DNA of 9,230 nucleotides from an uncultured Prevotellaceae bacterium. GTDB lineage: Bacteria > Bacteroidota > Bacteroidia > Bacteroidales > Bacteroidaceae. The first letter of the stretch is position 1. Every line of letters begins with the position of its first letter. The notes below the pieces were generated by a model, which was not told where the DNA came from, searched no databases, and saw only the letters and a program-made list of their open reading frames with translations. This document shows, in pieces, positions 1 to 5,970 of the stretch. The stretch is taken from assembly GCA_946644025.1 (NCBI GenBank), contig CAMPCG010000094.1, positions 1-9,230 on the forward strand, in the 5' to 3' direction. The position numbers and the translations under genes are program-made.

Positions 1-1
1 G

Positions 2-526
2 CTGGTATGTGCCGAAGACCTGGGCATGGTGCCCGACTGCGTGCCCTGGGTGATGGACGAGCTGCGCATCCTCTCGCTCGAGATTCAGTCCATGCCCAAG
101 GACCCGACGGTCACCTTCGGACAGCTGGCCCGCAACCCCTACCGCTCGGTATGCACCATCTCCACCCACGACATGGCCACGCTGCGCCAGTGGTGGGACG
201 AGGACCCGCAGCTCACGCAGCGCTACTACGCCGAGGTGCTCCGCCACGAGGGCGACGCACCCCACCCGCTGCCAGCCGCCGTGGCCGAGGAGATTGTCTG
301 CGCCCACCTCATGTCGCCCTCCATGCTCTGCCTGCTGTCGCTGCAAGACTGGCTGAGCACCAGCGAGCGACTGCGGCTGCCCGACGCTGACAAGGAGCGC
401 ATCAACATACCCGCCAACCCGCGCCACTACTGGCGATACCGCATGCACCTCTCCATAGAGAGCCTCATGAAGGCCGACGACTTCAACGCCGAGATAGCCC
501 GACTCATACAGCAAAGCGGACGCTGA
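2..526 (+). CDS. malQ: 4-alpha-glucanotransferase (amylomaltase, GH77), C-terminal part
   Basis: This is the last 174 codons of a gene that begins before the window; the frame is open from base 2. MalQ transfers alpha-1,4-glucan segments between maltodextrins in cytoplasmic starch and glycogen metabolism. The fragment keeps two family signatures. AEDLG near its start contains the Glu (window residue 5) that matches the GH77 acid/base catalyst. STHDMATLRQWW contains the third conserved catalytic-site Asp (window residue 57, bases 170-172). The nucleophile Asp would lie upstream of the window and cannot be checked. Bacteroidota MalQ proteins often carry N-terminal starch-binding modules, which are also out of view. 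The M64 peptidase gene starts only 13 bases after the stop, with no promoter visible between, so the two may be co-transcribed. The family call rests on recognised motifs and is firm. Confidence 0.93.
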   Translation: MVCAEDLGMVPDCVPWVMDELRILSLEIQSMPKDPTVTFGQLARNPYRSVCTISTHDMATLRQWWDEDPQLTQRYYAEVLRHEGDAPHPLPAAVAEEIVCAHLMSPSMLCLLSLQDWLSTSERLRLPDADKERINIPANPRHYWRYRMHLSIESLMKADDFNAEIARLIQQSGR

Positions 527-539
527 CCCCCCCGAGGCC

Positions 540-2030
540 ATGAATACCAGAATACTTCTTTTCTCCCTGCTGCTTGCCCTCTGCACTGCCAACAGTGCAA
601 GGGGCCAGCAGTTTGACGAGTGGTTTGCCGACAGCACCCTGCGCCTCGACTACATCTTCGCCGGCAACGCCAAGAGCGAGCACATATACTTCGAGCAGGC
701 CTACAGCTCGCCGCGCTGGGCGGGGCGCAAGTCGCGGCTCGCCGAGACCCTGCTGCGAGGCAACGGACAGCTCGTAGTGCGCGACCACGAGACCCGCCAG
801 ACGCTCTACACCCACACCTTCTCCACACTCTTCCAGGAGTGGAAGGCCACCGAGGAGGCACGCCACGTGGACAAAGCCTTCGAGACGAGCTACAACGTGC
901 CCTTCCCCCGGCGGGCCGTCGACGTGACGGTGACGCTCTTCGACTTCCACGGCCAGACGTCGTCCACCATGACCCACACCGTGGACCCCGCCGACATCCT
1001 CATCCGCCCGCTGTCCGACACTGGCATCCCCCACTACTACGTATGGAAAGGCGCCCCCGCCCTTTCGTCTGTTGAGCGGGCTGAGAGCCCGCAACAACGC
1101 TCCACCGCCCCCGCCCTTTCGTCGGTTGAGCGGGCTGAGAGCCCGCAACAACGCTCCGGCGCCTCCCGCAACTTCACCCCCTCGGACCTCGACCCCGACG
1201 CCGGCGTAGACATCACCGGCTGCATAGACCTGGCCATCGTGGCCGAAGGCTACACCGAGCAGCAGATGGGCAAGTTCTACCACGACGCCCAGCGCGTGGT
1301 CGACGCCATCTTCGCCCACGAGCCCTTCACCAGCCTGAAGAGCCGCTTCAACGTGGTGGCCGTGGCCAGCCCCTCGAGGGAGAGCGGACCCAGCGTGCCC
1401 CACCAGCGGCGATGGCGCTCCACGGCCGCCGCCACACACTACGACACGTTCTACATGGACCGATACCTCATGTCGCAGGACATACACCGCGTCTACGACC
1501 TGCTCTCCGGGGTTCCCTTCGAGCACATCATCGTGCTGGTGAACAGCGACACCTACGGCGGAGGAGGCATCTACAACCAGCTGAACGTCTCCACCACCGA
1601 CCACCCCACCTTCCGCCAGGTGCTCGTCCATGAGTTCGGACACGGATATGCCGGCCTGGGCGACGAGTATGCCTACGGCGACGACCCCGAGACGATGTAC
1701 CCCGCCGACACCGAGCCCTGGGAGCCCAACCTCACCACGCTCCACGACTTCCAGCAGAAATGGGCCGGTATGGTGCCCAAGGGAACACCCATCCCTACCC
1801 CACCCGACCCCTCGGTGCCCGACCACCGCAAGGTGCAGACCGCCAAAGACCGGCAGCGCCTGAACGACGCCACACAGCGCGTAGGCGTGTTCGAGGGCGG
1901 CGGTTACCAGACGAAGGGCGTCTACCGCCCTGCCCAGGAGTGCCGCATGAAGATTAACGAGGTGGAAAGCTTCTGCCCCGTGTGTACCAAGGCCATCATC
2001 GACATCACCGACTTCTACACCAGCCACTAA
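540..2030 (+). CDS. Secreted M64-family (IgA peptidase-like) zinc metallopeptidase
   Basis: This 496-residue protein has an N-terminal signal peptide: Arg4, a hydrophobic core around residues 5-16, and probable cleavage near ARG-QQ at 22/23. It is therefore exported, presumably to the periplasm or cell surface. Residues of about 24-170 form the beta-rich N-terminal domain usual in Bacteroidota M64 proteins. The peptidase domain follows from about 225, where CIDLAIVAEGYTEQQM is typical of the family. The zinc site is HEFGHGYAGLGDEY: His364, Glu365 (catalytic), His368 and probably Asp375. M64 was founded on a Clostridium ramosum IgA protease, but Bacteroidota members have largely unknown substrates, so IgA cleavage should not be assumed. 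The oddity is an 18-residue direct repeat at residues 172-207 (APALSSVERAESPQQRS twice), encoded by a repeated palindromic element inserted in frame in the linker between the domains. No Shine-Dalgarno sequence precedes the start. The ATG at 540 is chosen because it directly precedes the signal peptide. Confidence 0.88.
   Translation: MNTRILLFSLLLALCTANSARGQQFDEWFADSTLRLDYIFAGNAKSEHIYFEQAYSSPRWAGRKSRLAETLLRGNGQLVVRDHETRQTLYTHTFSTLFQEWKATEEARHVDKAFETSYNVPFPRRAVDVTVTLFDFHGQTSSTMTHTVDPADILIRPLSDTGIPHYYVWKGAPALSSVERAESPQQRSTAPALSSVERAESPQQRSGASRNFTPSDLDPDAGVDITGCIDLAIVAEGYTEQQMGKFYHDAQRVVDAIFAHEPFTSLKSRFNVVAVASPSRESGPSVPHQRRWRSTAAATHYDTFYMDRYLMSQDIHRVYDLLSGVPFEHIIVLVNSDTYGGGGIYNQLNVSTTDHPTFRQVLVHEFGHGYAGLGDEYAYGDDPETMYPADTEPWEPNLTTLHDFQQKWAGMVPKGTPIPTPPDPSVPDHRKVQTAKDRQRLNDATQRVGVFEGGGYQTKGVYRPAQECRMKINEVESFCPVCTKAIIDITDFYTSH
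1053..1160 (+). repeat. Tandem 54-bp REP-like palindromic element inside the M64 gene
   Basis: Two adjacent 54-base units (1053-1106 and 1107-1160) match over their first 51 bases with a single difference (T1070 versus G1124). Each carries the head CCCTTTCGTC, a six-base spacer, and the palindrome GCGGGCT-GAG-AGCCCGC (7 bp stem, 3-base loop; first copy 1076-1092, second 1130-1146). The unit length is a multiple of three, so the reading frame is kept and each unit encodes 18 residues. The same head, spacer length and stem geometry recur in the non-coding repeats at 2051-2150, so this is a mobile or dispersed element and not a native part of the protein. Confidence 0.85.
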
Positions 2031-2050
2031 GCGCCAACGCCGCCGCCCCC

Positions 2051-2150
2051 ATAGTCGCCCATACCCTTTCGTCAATTGCGCGGCCTGCGAGGCCGCCCCC
2101 ACAGTTGCCCATACCCTTTCGTCAATTGCGCGGCCTGCGAGGCCGCCCCC
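2051..2150 (+). repeat. Tandem pair of 50-bp intergenic REP-like palindromic elements
   Basis: Two consecutive 50-base units (2051-2100 and 2101-2150) differ at only two positions near their 5' ends. Each has CCCTTTCGTC, six bases, then GCGGCCT-GCG-AGGCCGC (stems 2080-2096 and 2130-2146; 7 bp stem, 3-base loop). The head and spacing match the elements inside the M64 gene, but the stem sequence differs in a compensated way, so pairing is preserved. They fill most of the 237-base gap after the M64 stop. They could act as an RNA-stabilising or terminating structure, but no T-run follows. Confidence 0.85.
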
Positions 2151-2226
2151 CGGGAAGGAAAGCGTCAATGCCGTTTGCTATAATAAGCGCAAAAAAGGTG
2201 ATATAATCTGAAAATCAGACCTCATT

Positions 2227-2258
2227 TTTGGCCAGTTCACATAAAATGTGTATCTTTG
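2227..2258 (+). promoter_or_regulatory. Bacteroidota-type promoter for the LolA-like gene
   Basis: TTTG at 2227-2230 is followed, after 20 bases, by TATCTTTG at 2251-2258, an exact match to the phylum's -33 TTTG / -7 TAnnTTTG consensus. Transcription should begin about 5-8 bases after the final G, at about 2263-2266. That leaves only a few bases before the ATG at 2268, so the mRNA is predicted to be nearly leaderless. Confidence 0.8.
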
Positions 2259-2267
2259 CCGCCCGAA

Positions 2268-2894
2268 ATGAGAAGCATCATCACCATCCTGCTCTCCCTG
2301 CTTTGCATCATGCCGGCAGGGGCTGCAAAGAAAGCAACTAATTCGGAAGAGGCGCGCCGCGTGTTCGACAAGGTCTACGACATGGTGTTCGGCCCGGAAG
2401 GGTGCAACCTGCACTACGACGTGAACATCATCAGCCTCTACAAGACCAGCGGCACCATCTCCTACAAAGGGAAGAAGCAACGCTTCAGCGACGAGCGCGT
2501 GGACACCTGGAACGACGGCGTCACGGCCTACATGGTCTACCGCAAGAAGAAGACGATAGAGATTCACAACGCCAACTCGGACAAGAAGGACAAGTACTCG
2601 GGAAAGTTCAAGTTCGACGTCAACGACTTCGACTACAGCATGAAGCACGAGGACGGCAACCTCCTCCTCACCCTCAAGCAGCACAAAGGGGCCAAGGGCA
2701 CCATCAAGGAGGCAAGGGTGACGCTCGACCCGAAGACGCTCTATCCCAGCCACATCAAGGTGAAAGTGGCATTCATCTGGGCAAACATACACATCAGCAA
2801 CTTCCGCCCGGGCGGCATACAGGACAATATCTTCGTATTTCCCCGCAGCCGCTACGGCAGCGAATACCGATATGTGGACAAGCGGAAGAAATAG
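2268..2894 (+). CDS. Small secreted protein, LolA-like
   Basis: This 208-residue protein begins with a signal peptide (MRSIITILLSLLCIMPAGAA, probable cleavage around residue 20). It is therefore exported to the periplasm or envelope. The mature part alternates short beta strands with Lys-rich turns, in keeping with the LolA/LolB half-barrel seen in many Bacteroidota 'LolA-like outer membrane lipoprotein carrier' annotations: an early helix (about 26-42), then strands such as TISYKGKKQRF, VTAYMVYRKKKTIEIHN, LLLTLKQHK and ARVTLDPKTLYPSHIKVKV. LolA itself shuttles lipoproteins between the two membranes, but whether this paralogue does so cannot be read from sequence. An in-frame TTG at 2256 would extend it by four residues but lies inside the promoter -7 box, so ATG 2268 is preferred. 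It is followed by a hairpin and then pepD, 61 bases on. The export call is firm; the family call is moderate. Confidence 0.7.
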   Translation: MRSIITILLSLLCIMPAGAAKKATNSEEARRVFDKVYDMVFGPEGCNLHYDVNIISLYKTSGTISYKGKKQRFSDERVDTWNDGVTAYMVYRKKKTIEIHNANSDKKDKYSGKFKFDVNDFDYSMKHEDGNLLLTLKQHKGAKGTIKEARVTLDPKTLYPSHIKVKVAFIWANIHISNFRPGGIQDNIFVFPRSRYGSEYRYVDKRKK

Positions 2895-2901
2895 CCCCCA
2901 A

Positions 2902-2920
2902 GGGCGATTTGCAATCGCCC
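2902..2920 (+). repeat. Short perfect palindrome between LolA-like gene and pepD
   Basis: GGGCGATT-TGC-AATCGCCC is an 8 bp perfect stem with a 3-base loop, starting 7 bases after the LolA-like stop codon and flanked by C-runs. It has the same geometry as the other short palindromes in the window but a different stem sequence. No T-run follows, so it is not a standard intrinsic terminator. It may be a repeat element, an mRNA 3'-end stabiliser or a partial attenuator before pepD, for which no separate promoter is evident. Confidence 0.7.
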
Positions 2921-2955
2921 CCCCTAAAAACTAACCCCTAACACCCAATCACCCT

Positions 2956-4407
2956 ATGAACACCAACGAACTGAAGCCAAAAGCCGTATTCGAGCAGTTT
3001 GCACGTATCAACGCCATCCCCCGCCCGTCGAAGCGTGAGGAGAAAATGATAGATTACCTGCGCCAGTGGGGCGAGAGCCACCAGCTGGATACCATCGTCG
3101 ACGAGGTGGGCAACGTGCTCATCCGCAAACCCGCCACGCCGGGATATGAAGACCGCAAGACGGTCATCCTGCAGAGCCACATGGACATGGTCTGCGACAA
3201 GCTCGTAGACCTGGAGTTCGACTTCGACCACGACGCCATACAGACCTACGTCGACGGCGAGTGGCTGCGCGCCAAGGGCACCACCCTCGGAGCCGACGAC
3301 GGCATAGGCTGCGCCATAGAGCTGGCCATACTCGAGGCCGACGACATAGAACACGGACCCCTGGAGTGCGTCTTCACCCGCGACGAGGAGACAGGACTCT
3401 CCGGCGCCGAGGGTATGAAGAGCGGATTCATGACCGGCGACTACCTCATCAACCTCGACTCAGAAGACGAAGGCGAGATGTTCGTATCCTGTGCCGGAGG
3501 ACGCACCACCACAGCCACCTTCAACATCAAGCGCGAACAGCCCGACAGCGACCTCTTCTTCCTTCGCGGACAGCTGAAGGGCCTCACCGGCGGACACTCG
3601 GGCGACGACATCAACAAGAAGCGCGCCAACGCCATCAAGATTCTGGCGCGATTCATCTTCCAGACCATGAACCGCTACGACGGCGTGCGGCTGGCACAGT
3701 TCCACAGCGGCAAGCTCCACAACGCCATCCCCCGCGACGGCATGTTCGTCATCGGAGTGCCCAACAGCGTGAAGGAAAACGTGAAGGCCGACTGGAACAT
3801 CTTCGCCACCCTGGTGGCCGACGAGTTCCACGTCACCGACCCCGCCATGGAGTGGACCCTTGAGAGCACCGACGCCGAGCCCGTCATCGACATCATGATG
3901 GCTTGCCCCTTCGTGTGGGCACTGCAGGCACTGGACAACGGCGTCTACGCCATCTGCCAGGACCCCGACCTGGGCGGACTCGTAGAGACCTCGTCGAACA
4001 TTGCCTCCGTACACACCGCCGAGACCACCATCACCGCCCTGGCCTCGCAGCGCTCTAACGTCATGTCCAACCTCGACAATATGTGCGCCACCATCGCCGC
4101 CACCTTCCAGCTGGCCGGTGCCAAGGTGCGCCACAGCGACGGCTACCCCGCCTGGAAGATGCGTCCCGAGAGCCATCTGCGCGACACCGTCGTCGACTGC
4201 TACAAGGAACTCTTCGGCAAAGAGCCCATCGTGCGCGGCATCCACGCCGGGCTGGAGTGCGGACTCTTCAGCGAGCGCTACCCACAGCTCGACATGATTT
4301 CCTTCGGGCCCACCCTGCGCGGCGTCCACAGCCCCGACGAGTGCCTCCACATACCCACCGTGCAGATGGTATGGGACCACCTCCTGCTCGTGCTCAAGCG
4401 CATATAA
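2956..4407 (+). CDS. pepD: Aminoacyl-histidine dipeptidase (Xaa-His dipeptidase, carnosinase-like, M20C)
   Basis: The 483-residue product has the usual length for PepD, a cytoplasmic two-metal peptidase that releases the N-terminal residue from Xaa-His and related dipeptides. Expected M20 motifs are all visible: HMDMV with His75 and Asp77; LGADDG with the bridging Asp at about 114; TRDEETG with catalytic Glu144 and metal ligand Glu145; INLDSED with Asp168; and a late RGVHSPDE with His458. GGHSGDDINKKRANAIK (about 212-228) is the characteristic start of the lid/dimerisation domain. There is no signal peptide. The start ATG at 2956 precedes the conserved N-terminal LKPKAVFEQFARINAIPRPSK, which fixes it. 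No Shine-Dalgarno is present; the leader is C/A-rich. A 9-base tandem repeat tract follows the stop codon before the STAS gene. Confidence 0.96.
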   Translation: MNTNELKPKAVFEQFARINAIPRPSKREEKMIDYLRQWGESHQLDTIVDEVGNVLIRKPATPGYEDRKTVILQSHMDMVCDKLVDLEFDFDHDAIQTYVDGEWLRAKGTTLGADDGIGCAIELAILEADDIEHGPLECVFTRDEETGLSGAEGMKSGFMTGDYLINLDSEDEGEMFVSCAGGRTTTATFNIKREQPDSDLFFLRGQLKGLTGGHSGDDINKKRANAIKILARFIFQTMNRYDGVRLAQFHSGKLHNAIPRDGMFVIGVPNSVKENVKADWNIFATLVADEFHVTDPAMEWTLESTDAEPVIDIMMACPFVWALQALDNGVYAICQDPDLGGLVETSSNIASVHTAETTITALASQRSNVMSNLDNMCATIAATFQLAGAKVRHSDGYPAWKMRPESHLRDTVVDCYKELFGKEPIVRGIHAGLECGLFSERYPQLDMISFGPTLRGVHSPDECLHIPTVQMVWDHLLLVLKRI

Positions 4408-4426
4408 TGCCGCTCCACCCATCATC

Positions 4427-4499
4427 CCCACTAAGCCCACAAAACCCACAAAACCCACAAAACCCACAAAACCCACAAAACCCACTAAGACCCACAAAG
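4427..4499 (+). repeat. 9-bp minisatellite between pepD and the STAS gene
   Basis: Five perfect copies of CCCACAAAA run from 4436 to 4480. A CCCACTAAG variant sits at each end (4427-4435 and 4481-4489), and a CCCACAAAG follows one base later (4491-4499). Similar CCCATAAA and CCCACATA strings directly precede the ATGs at 4517 and 4829. The tract is G-poor, so the transcript is expected to be unstructured. It occupies most of the 109-base gap after pepD. No protein-coding role is supported. Confidence 0.9.
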
Positions 4500-4516
4500 C
4501 CCATTATACCCATAAA

Positions 4517-4819
4517 ATGAAAACAACGATTCAGGAAAACGACAAAGTGATGGTGGCCGTACTTGAGGGCCGCCTCGACACCGCCGCCGCCGCCGAGACG
4601 GGCAAGGCACTGGCACCCCTCTACGACGCCAACGGACGCGACATCATCTTCGACTGCAACGCCCTCGAATACATCTCGTCAAGCGGACTGCGCCTGCTGT
4701 TAGGCGTGCTCAAGTCGGCAAAGCCACAGGGAAGCGAGGTCACCATCACAGGCATCAACGACGACCTGCGCCAGGTCTTTGCACTCACAGGCTTCACCAA
4801 CCTCTTCAACTTCAAGTAA
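4517..4819 (+). CDS. STAS-domain protein, anti-anti-sigma factor type
   Basis: This 100-residue protein is a single STAS domain of the SpoIIAA/RsbV kind, soluble and without a signal peptide. The fold signature is present in order: the first strands with VAVLEGRLDTAAA, then DIIFDCNALEYISSSGLRLLLGVLKSAK, then a hydrophobic strand (EVTITGIN), then the last helix DDLRQVFALTGFTNLF. In SpoIIAA-like proteins the Ser in the SSG loop is phosphorylated by an anti-sigma kinase; the equivalent here is most likely Ser55 of YISSSGLR. No anti-sigma kinase (HATPase) or PP2C phosphatase gene is in the window, so a partner would be elsewhere. The next gene, an alarmone synthetase-like gene, starts 9 bases after the stop, so the two are probably translated from one message. 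The family call is strong; the actual target is unknown. Confidence 0.92.
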   Translation: MKTTIQENDKVMVAVLEGRLDTAAAAETGKALAPLYDANGRDIIFDCNALEYISSSGLRLLLGVLKSAKPQGSEVTITGINDDLRQVFALTGFTNLFNFK

Positions 4820-4828
4820 ACCCACATA

Positions 4829-5896
4829 ATGACAAACCCCCACACCGAGCTGCTCCTTGAGGAGTACAGACAGCAAAGGCCACTGCTGGAGAAAATAGAG
4901 CAGCAGGCCTACGACCTGCTTTCACGTGCACTCCGCGAGCAGCACGTCGAGATAAGCTCCATCGAGCACCGCGTCAAGACCGAGCAGTCGCTCCAGGGCA
5001 AGCTCGAGCTGAAGGGCGACAAATACAAGTCACTGTACGACGTCACCGACCTCGTCGGAATACGCATCATCACCTACTACACCGACGATGTGGACAAGGT
5101 CGCCGTCATCGTCAACCAAATCTTCGACGTAGACTGGAAGAACTCCGTCGACAAGCGCAAGGTACACCAGCTCAACAGCTTCGGCTACCTCTCGCTGCAC
5201 TACATCTGCAGCCTGCGCACCGACGACGAGGCACTGGCCGCCGTGAAGTTTGAGATACAGATGCGCACCGCCCTCCAGCACGTATGGTCGGCCATAGAGC
5301 ACGACATCGGCTACAAGGGCGCCGTGAAGCTGCCGCCACACTTCCGCCGGCAGTTCAGCCGCCTGGCCGGAATGTTGGAGCTGGCCGACGACGAGTTCAG
5401 CCGCCTGCGCACAGCCATGACCGACTACCGCCGACAGGTGCAGGCCATGGTCAAGAGTGGCCGCCTCGACGAGGTGCCGCTGAGCACCGACTCCTTCCGC
5501 AGCTTCCTCGAGATAGGCCCCTTCGACCGTCTCAACCGCCGCATCGCCTCGGTCAACCAGGCCGAGCTCTTCCACACCTCGCTGATGCCATTCCTGCCCA
5601 TCCTCGAAGGATTCGGACTGCAGACCCTGGGCGACATACAGACATTCATCGACCAAAACGCCGACGATGCCTACCAGCTCGCACTATCGCAGCTGGCCGT
5701 GACCGACCTCGACATCATGGCCGACAACGTGGCCCTGCAGAACCTCTGTCTCGTCCACTCCCTCAAGCAGGGCCGCGGACTCGACGGCCTCACCAAGATC
5801 TACGACACCATCAACGGCCACCGCAAGAGCAACGTCCTCCTGGCCAAGTCCATCCTGCAAATGGCCGAAAGCCTGCCGTTCATGCAGGACAAATAA
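4829..5896 (+). CDS. RelA/SpoT-domain (p)ppGpp synthetase-like protein without a hydrolase domain
   Basis: This 355-residue protein has one RelA/SpoT synthetase domain at about residues 25-165. Key positions are all there: HRVKTEQSLQGKL with Arg48 and Lys50 (ATP-binding side), DLVGIRI with metal-binding Asp74 and Arg79, GYLSLHY at 119-125 (the tyrosine-containing GTP-binding loop), and FEIQMRTALQHVWSAIEHDIGYK with catalytic-site Glu142, Arg146, Trp153, Glu157 and His158. There is no N-terminal HD hydrolase domain and no TGS/ACT region, so it resembles a small alarmone synthetase making pppGpp/ppGpp from ATP and GTP or GDP, not a full Rel. The C-terminal half (about 166-355) is predicted mainly helical, including LELADDEFSRLRTAMTDYRRQVQAMV, and I do not recognise it; it may be oligomerising or regulatory. 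It directly follows the STAS gene. A large hairpin follows its stop. Enzymatic activity is inferred from intact motifs. Confidence 0.9.
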   Translation: MTNPHTELLLEEYRQQRPLLEKIEQQAYDLLSRALREQHVEISSIEHRVKTEQSLQGKLELKGDKYKSLYDVTDLVGIRIITYYTDDVDKVAVIVNQIFDVDWKNSVDKRKVHQLNSFGYLSLHYICSLRTDDEALAAVKFEIQMRTALQHVWSAIEHDIGYKGAVKLPPHFRRQFSRLAGMLELADDEFSRLRTAMTDYRRQVQAMVKSGRLDEVPLSTDSFRSFLEIGPFDRLNRRIASVNQAELFHTSLMPFLPILEGFGLQTLGDIQTFIDQNADDAYQLALSQLAVTDLDIMADNVALQNLCLVHSLKQGRGLDGLTKIYDTINGHRKSNVLLAKSILQMAESLPFMQDK

Positions 5897-5910
5897 CCTT
5901 CACTAACAAG

Positions 5911-5957
5911 TACAGTTTGAGCCGTCCAAACCCCGGGTCTGGACGGCTCAAACTGTA
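5911..5957. terminator. Long hairpin between converging genes, candidate bidirectional terminator
   Basis: An 18 bp perfect inverted repeat (5911-5928 with 5940-5957) flanks an 11-base centre that can itself pair further (ACC with GGT around CCG), leaving one A/C mismatch and about three loop bases. It lies 15 bases after the synthetase stop and 14 bases before the stop of the opposing M56 gene, the position expected of a shared terminator. Neither flank has a clear T-run, so it may instead block read-through or antisense transcription by structure alone, or be a repeat element. A related half-site occurs at 9135-9156. Confidence 0.6.
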
Positions 5958-5970
5958 AGCAGCCGTATTG

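Noticed and set aside
1053..2150. A CRISPR array, suggested by regularly repeated palindromic units
   Set aside because: The units are directly adjacent in pairs with no unique spacers, and no cas genes are present.
504..2168. A 554-codon open frame on the minus strand opposite the M64 gene
   Set aside because: It is a shadow of a GC-rich gene: low-complexity Val/Gly/His/Ala-rich translation, no recognisable domain, and the plus-strand frame has a signal peptide and a complete zinc site.
2207..2219. TCTGA-AAA-TCAGA inverted repeat just upstream of the LolA-like promoter
   Set aside because: A 5 bp stem is easily found by chance in AT-rich DNA and has no second copy here.
2256..2267. TTG start adding four residues to the LolA-like protein
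   Set aside because: It falls inside the -7 promoter box and would lie upstream of the predicted transcription start; ATG 2268 begins the signal peptide properly.
3460..4497. A 345-codon minus-strand frame with a Val-Gly-Phe repeat at its start
   Set aside because: It lies opposite pepD, whose motifs are all intact; the VGF repeat is only the reverse reading of the 9-bp minisatellite.
4408..4516. A Asn-Pro-Gln or Pro-Thr-Lys repeat peptide read through the minisatellite
   Set aside because: The frames arise only because the unit is nine bases long; they lack a plausible start and belong to shadow frames of pepD.
4829..5896. A toxic small alarmone synthetase or CapRel-like phage-defence toxin
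   Set aside because: The neighbour is a STAS protein, not a recognisable antitoxin, and the C-terminal half shows no zinc-finger-like antitoxin motif; the lead is too weak to call.
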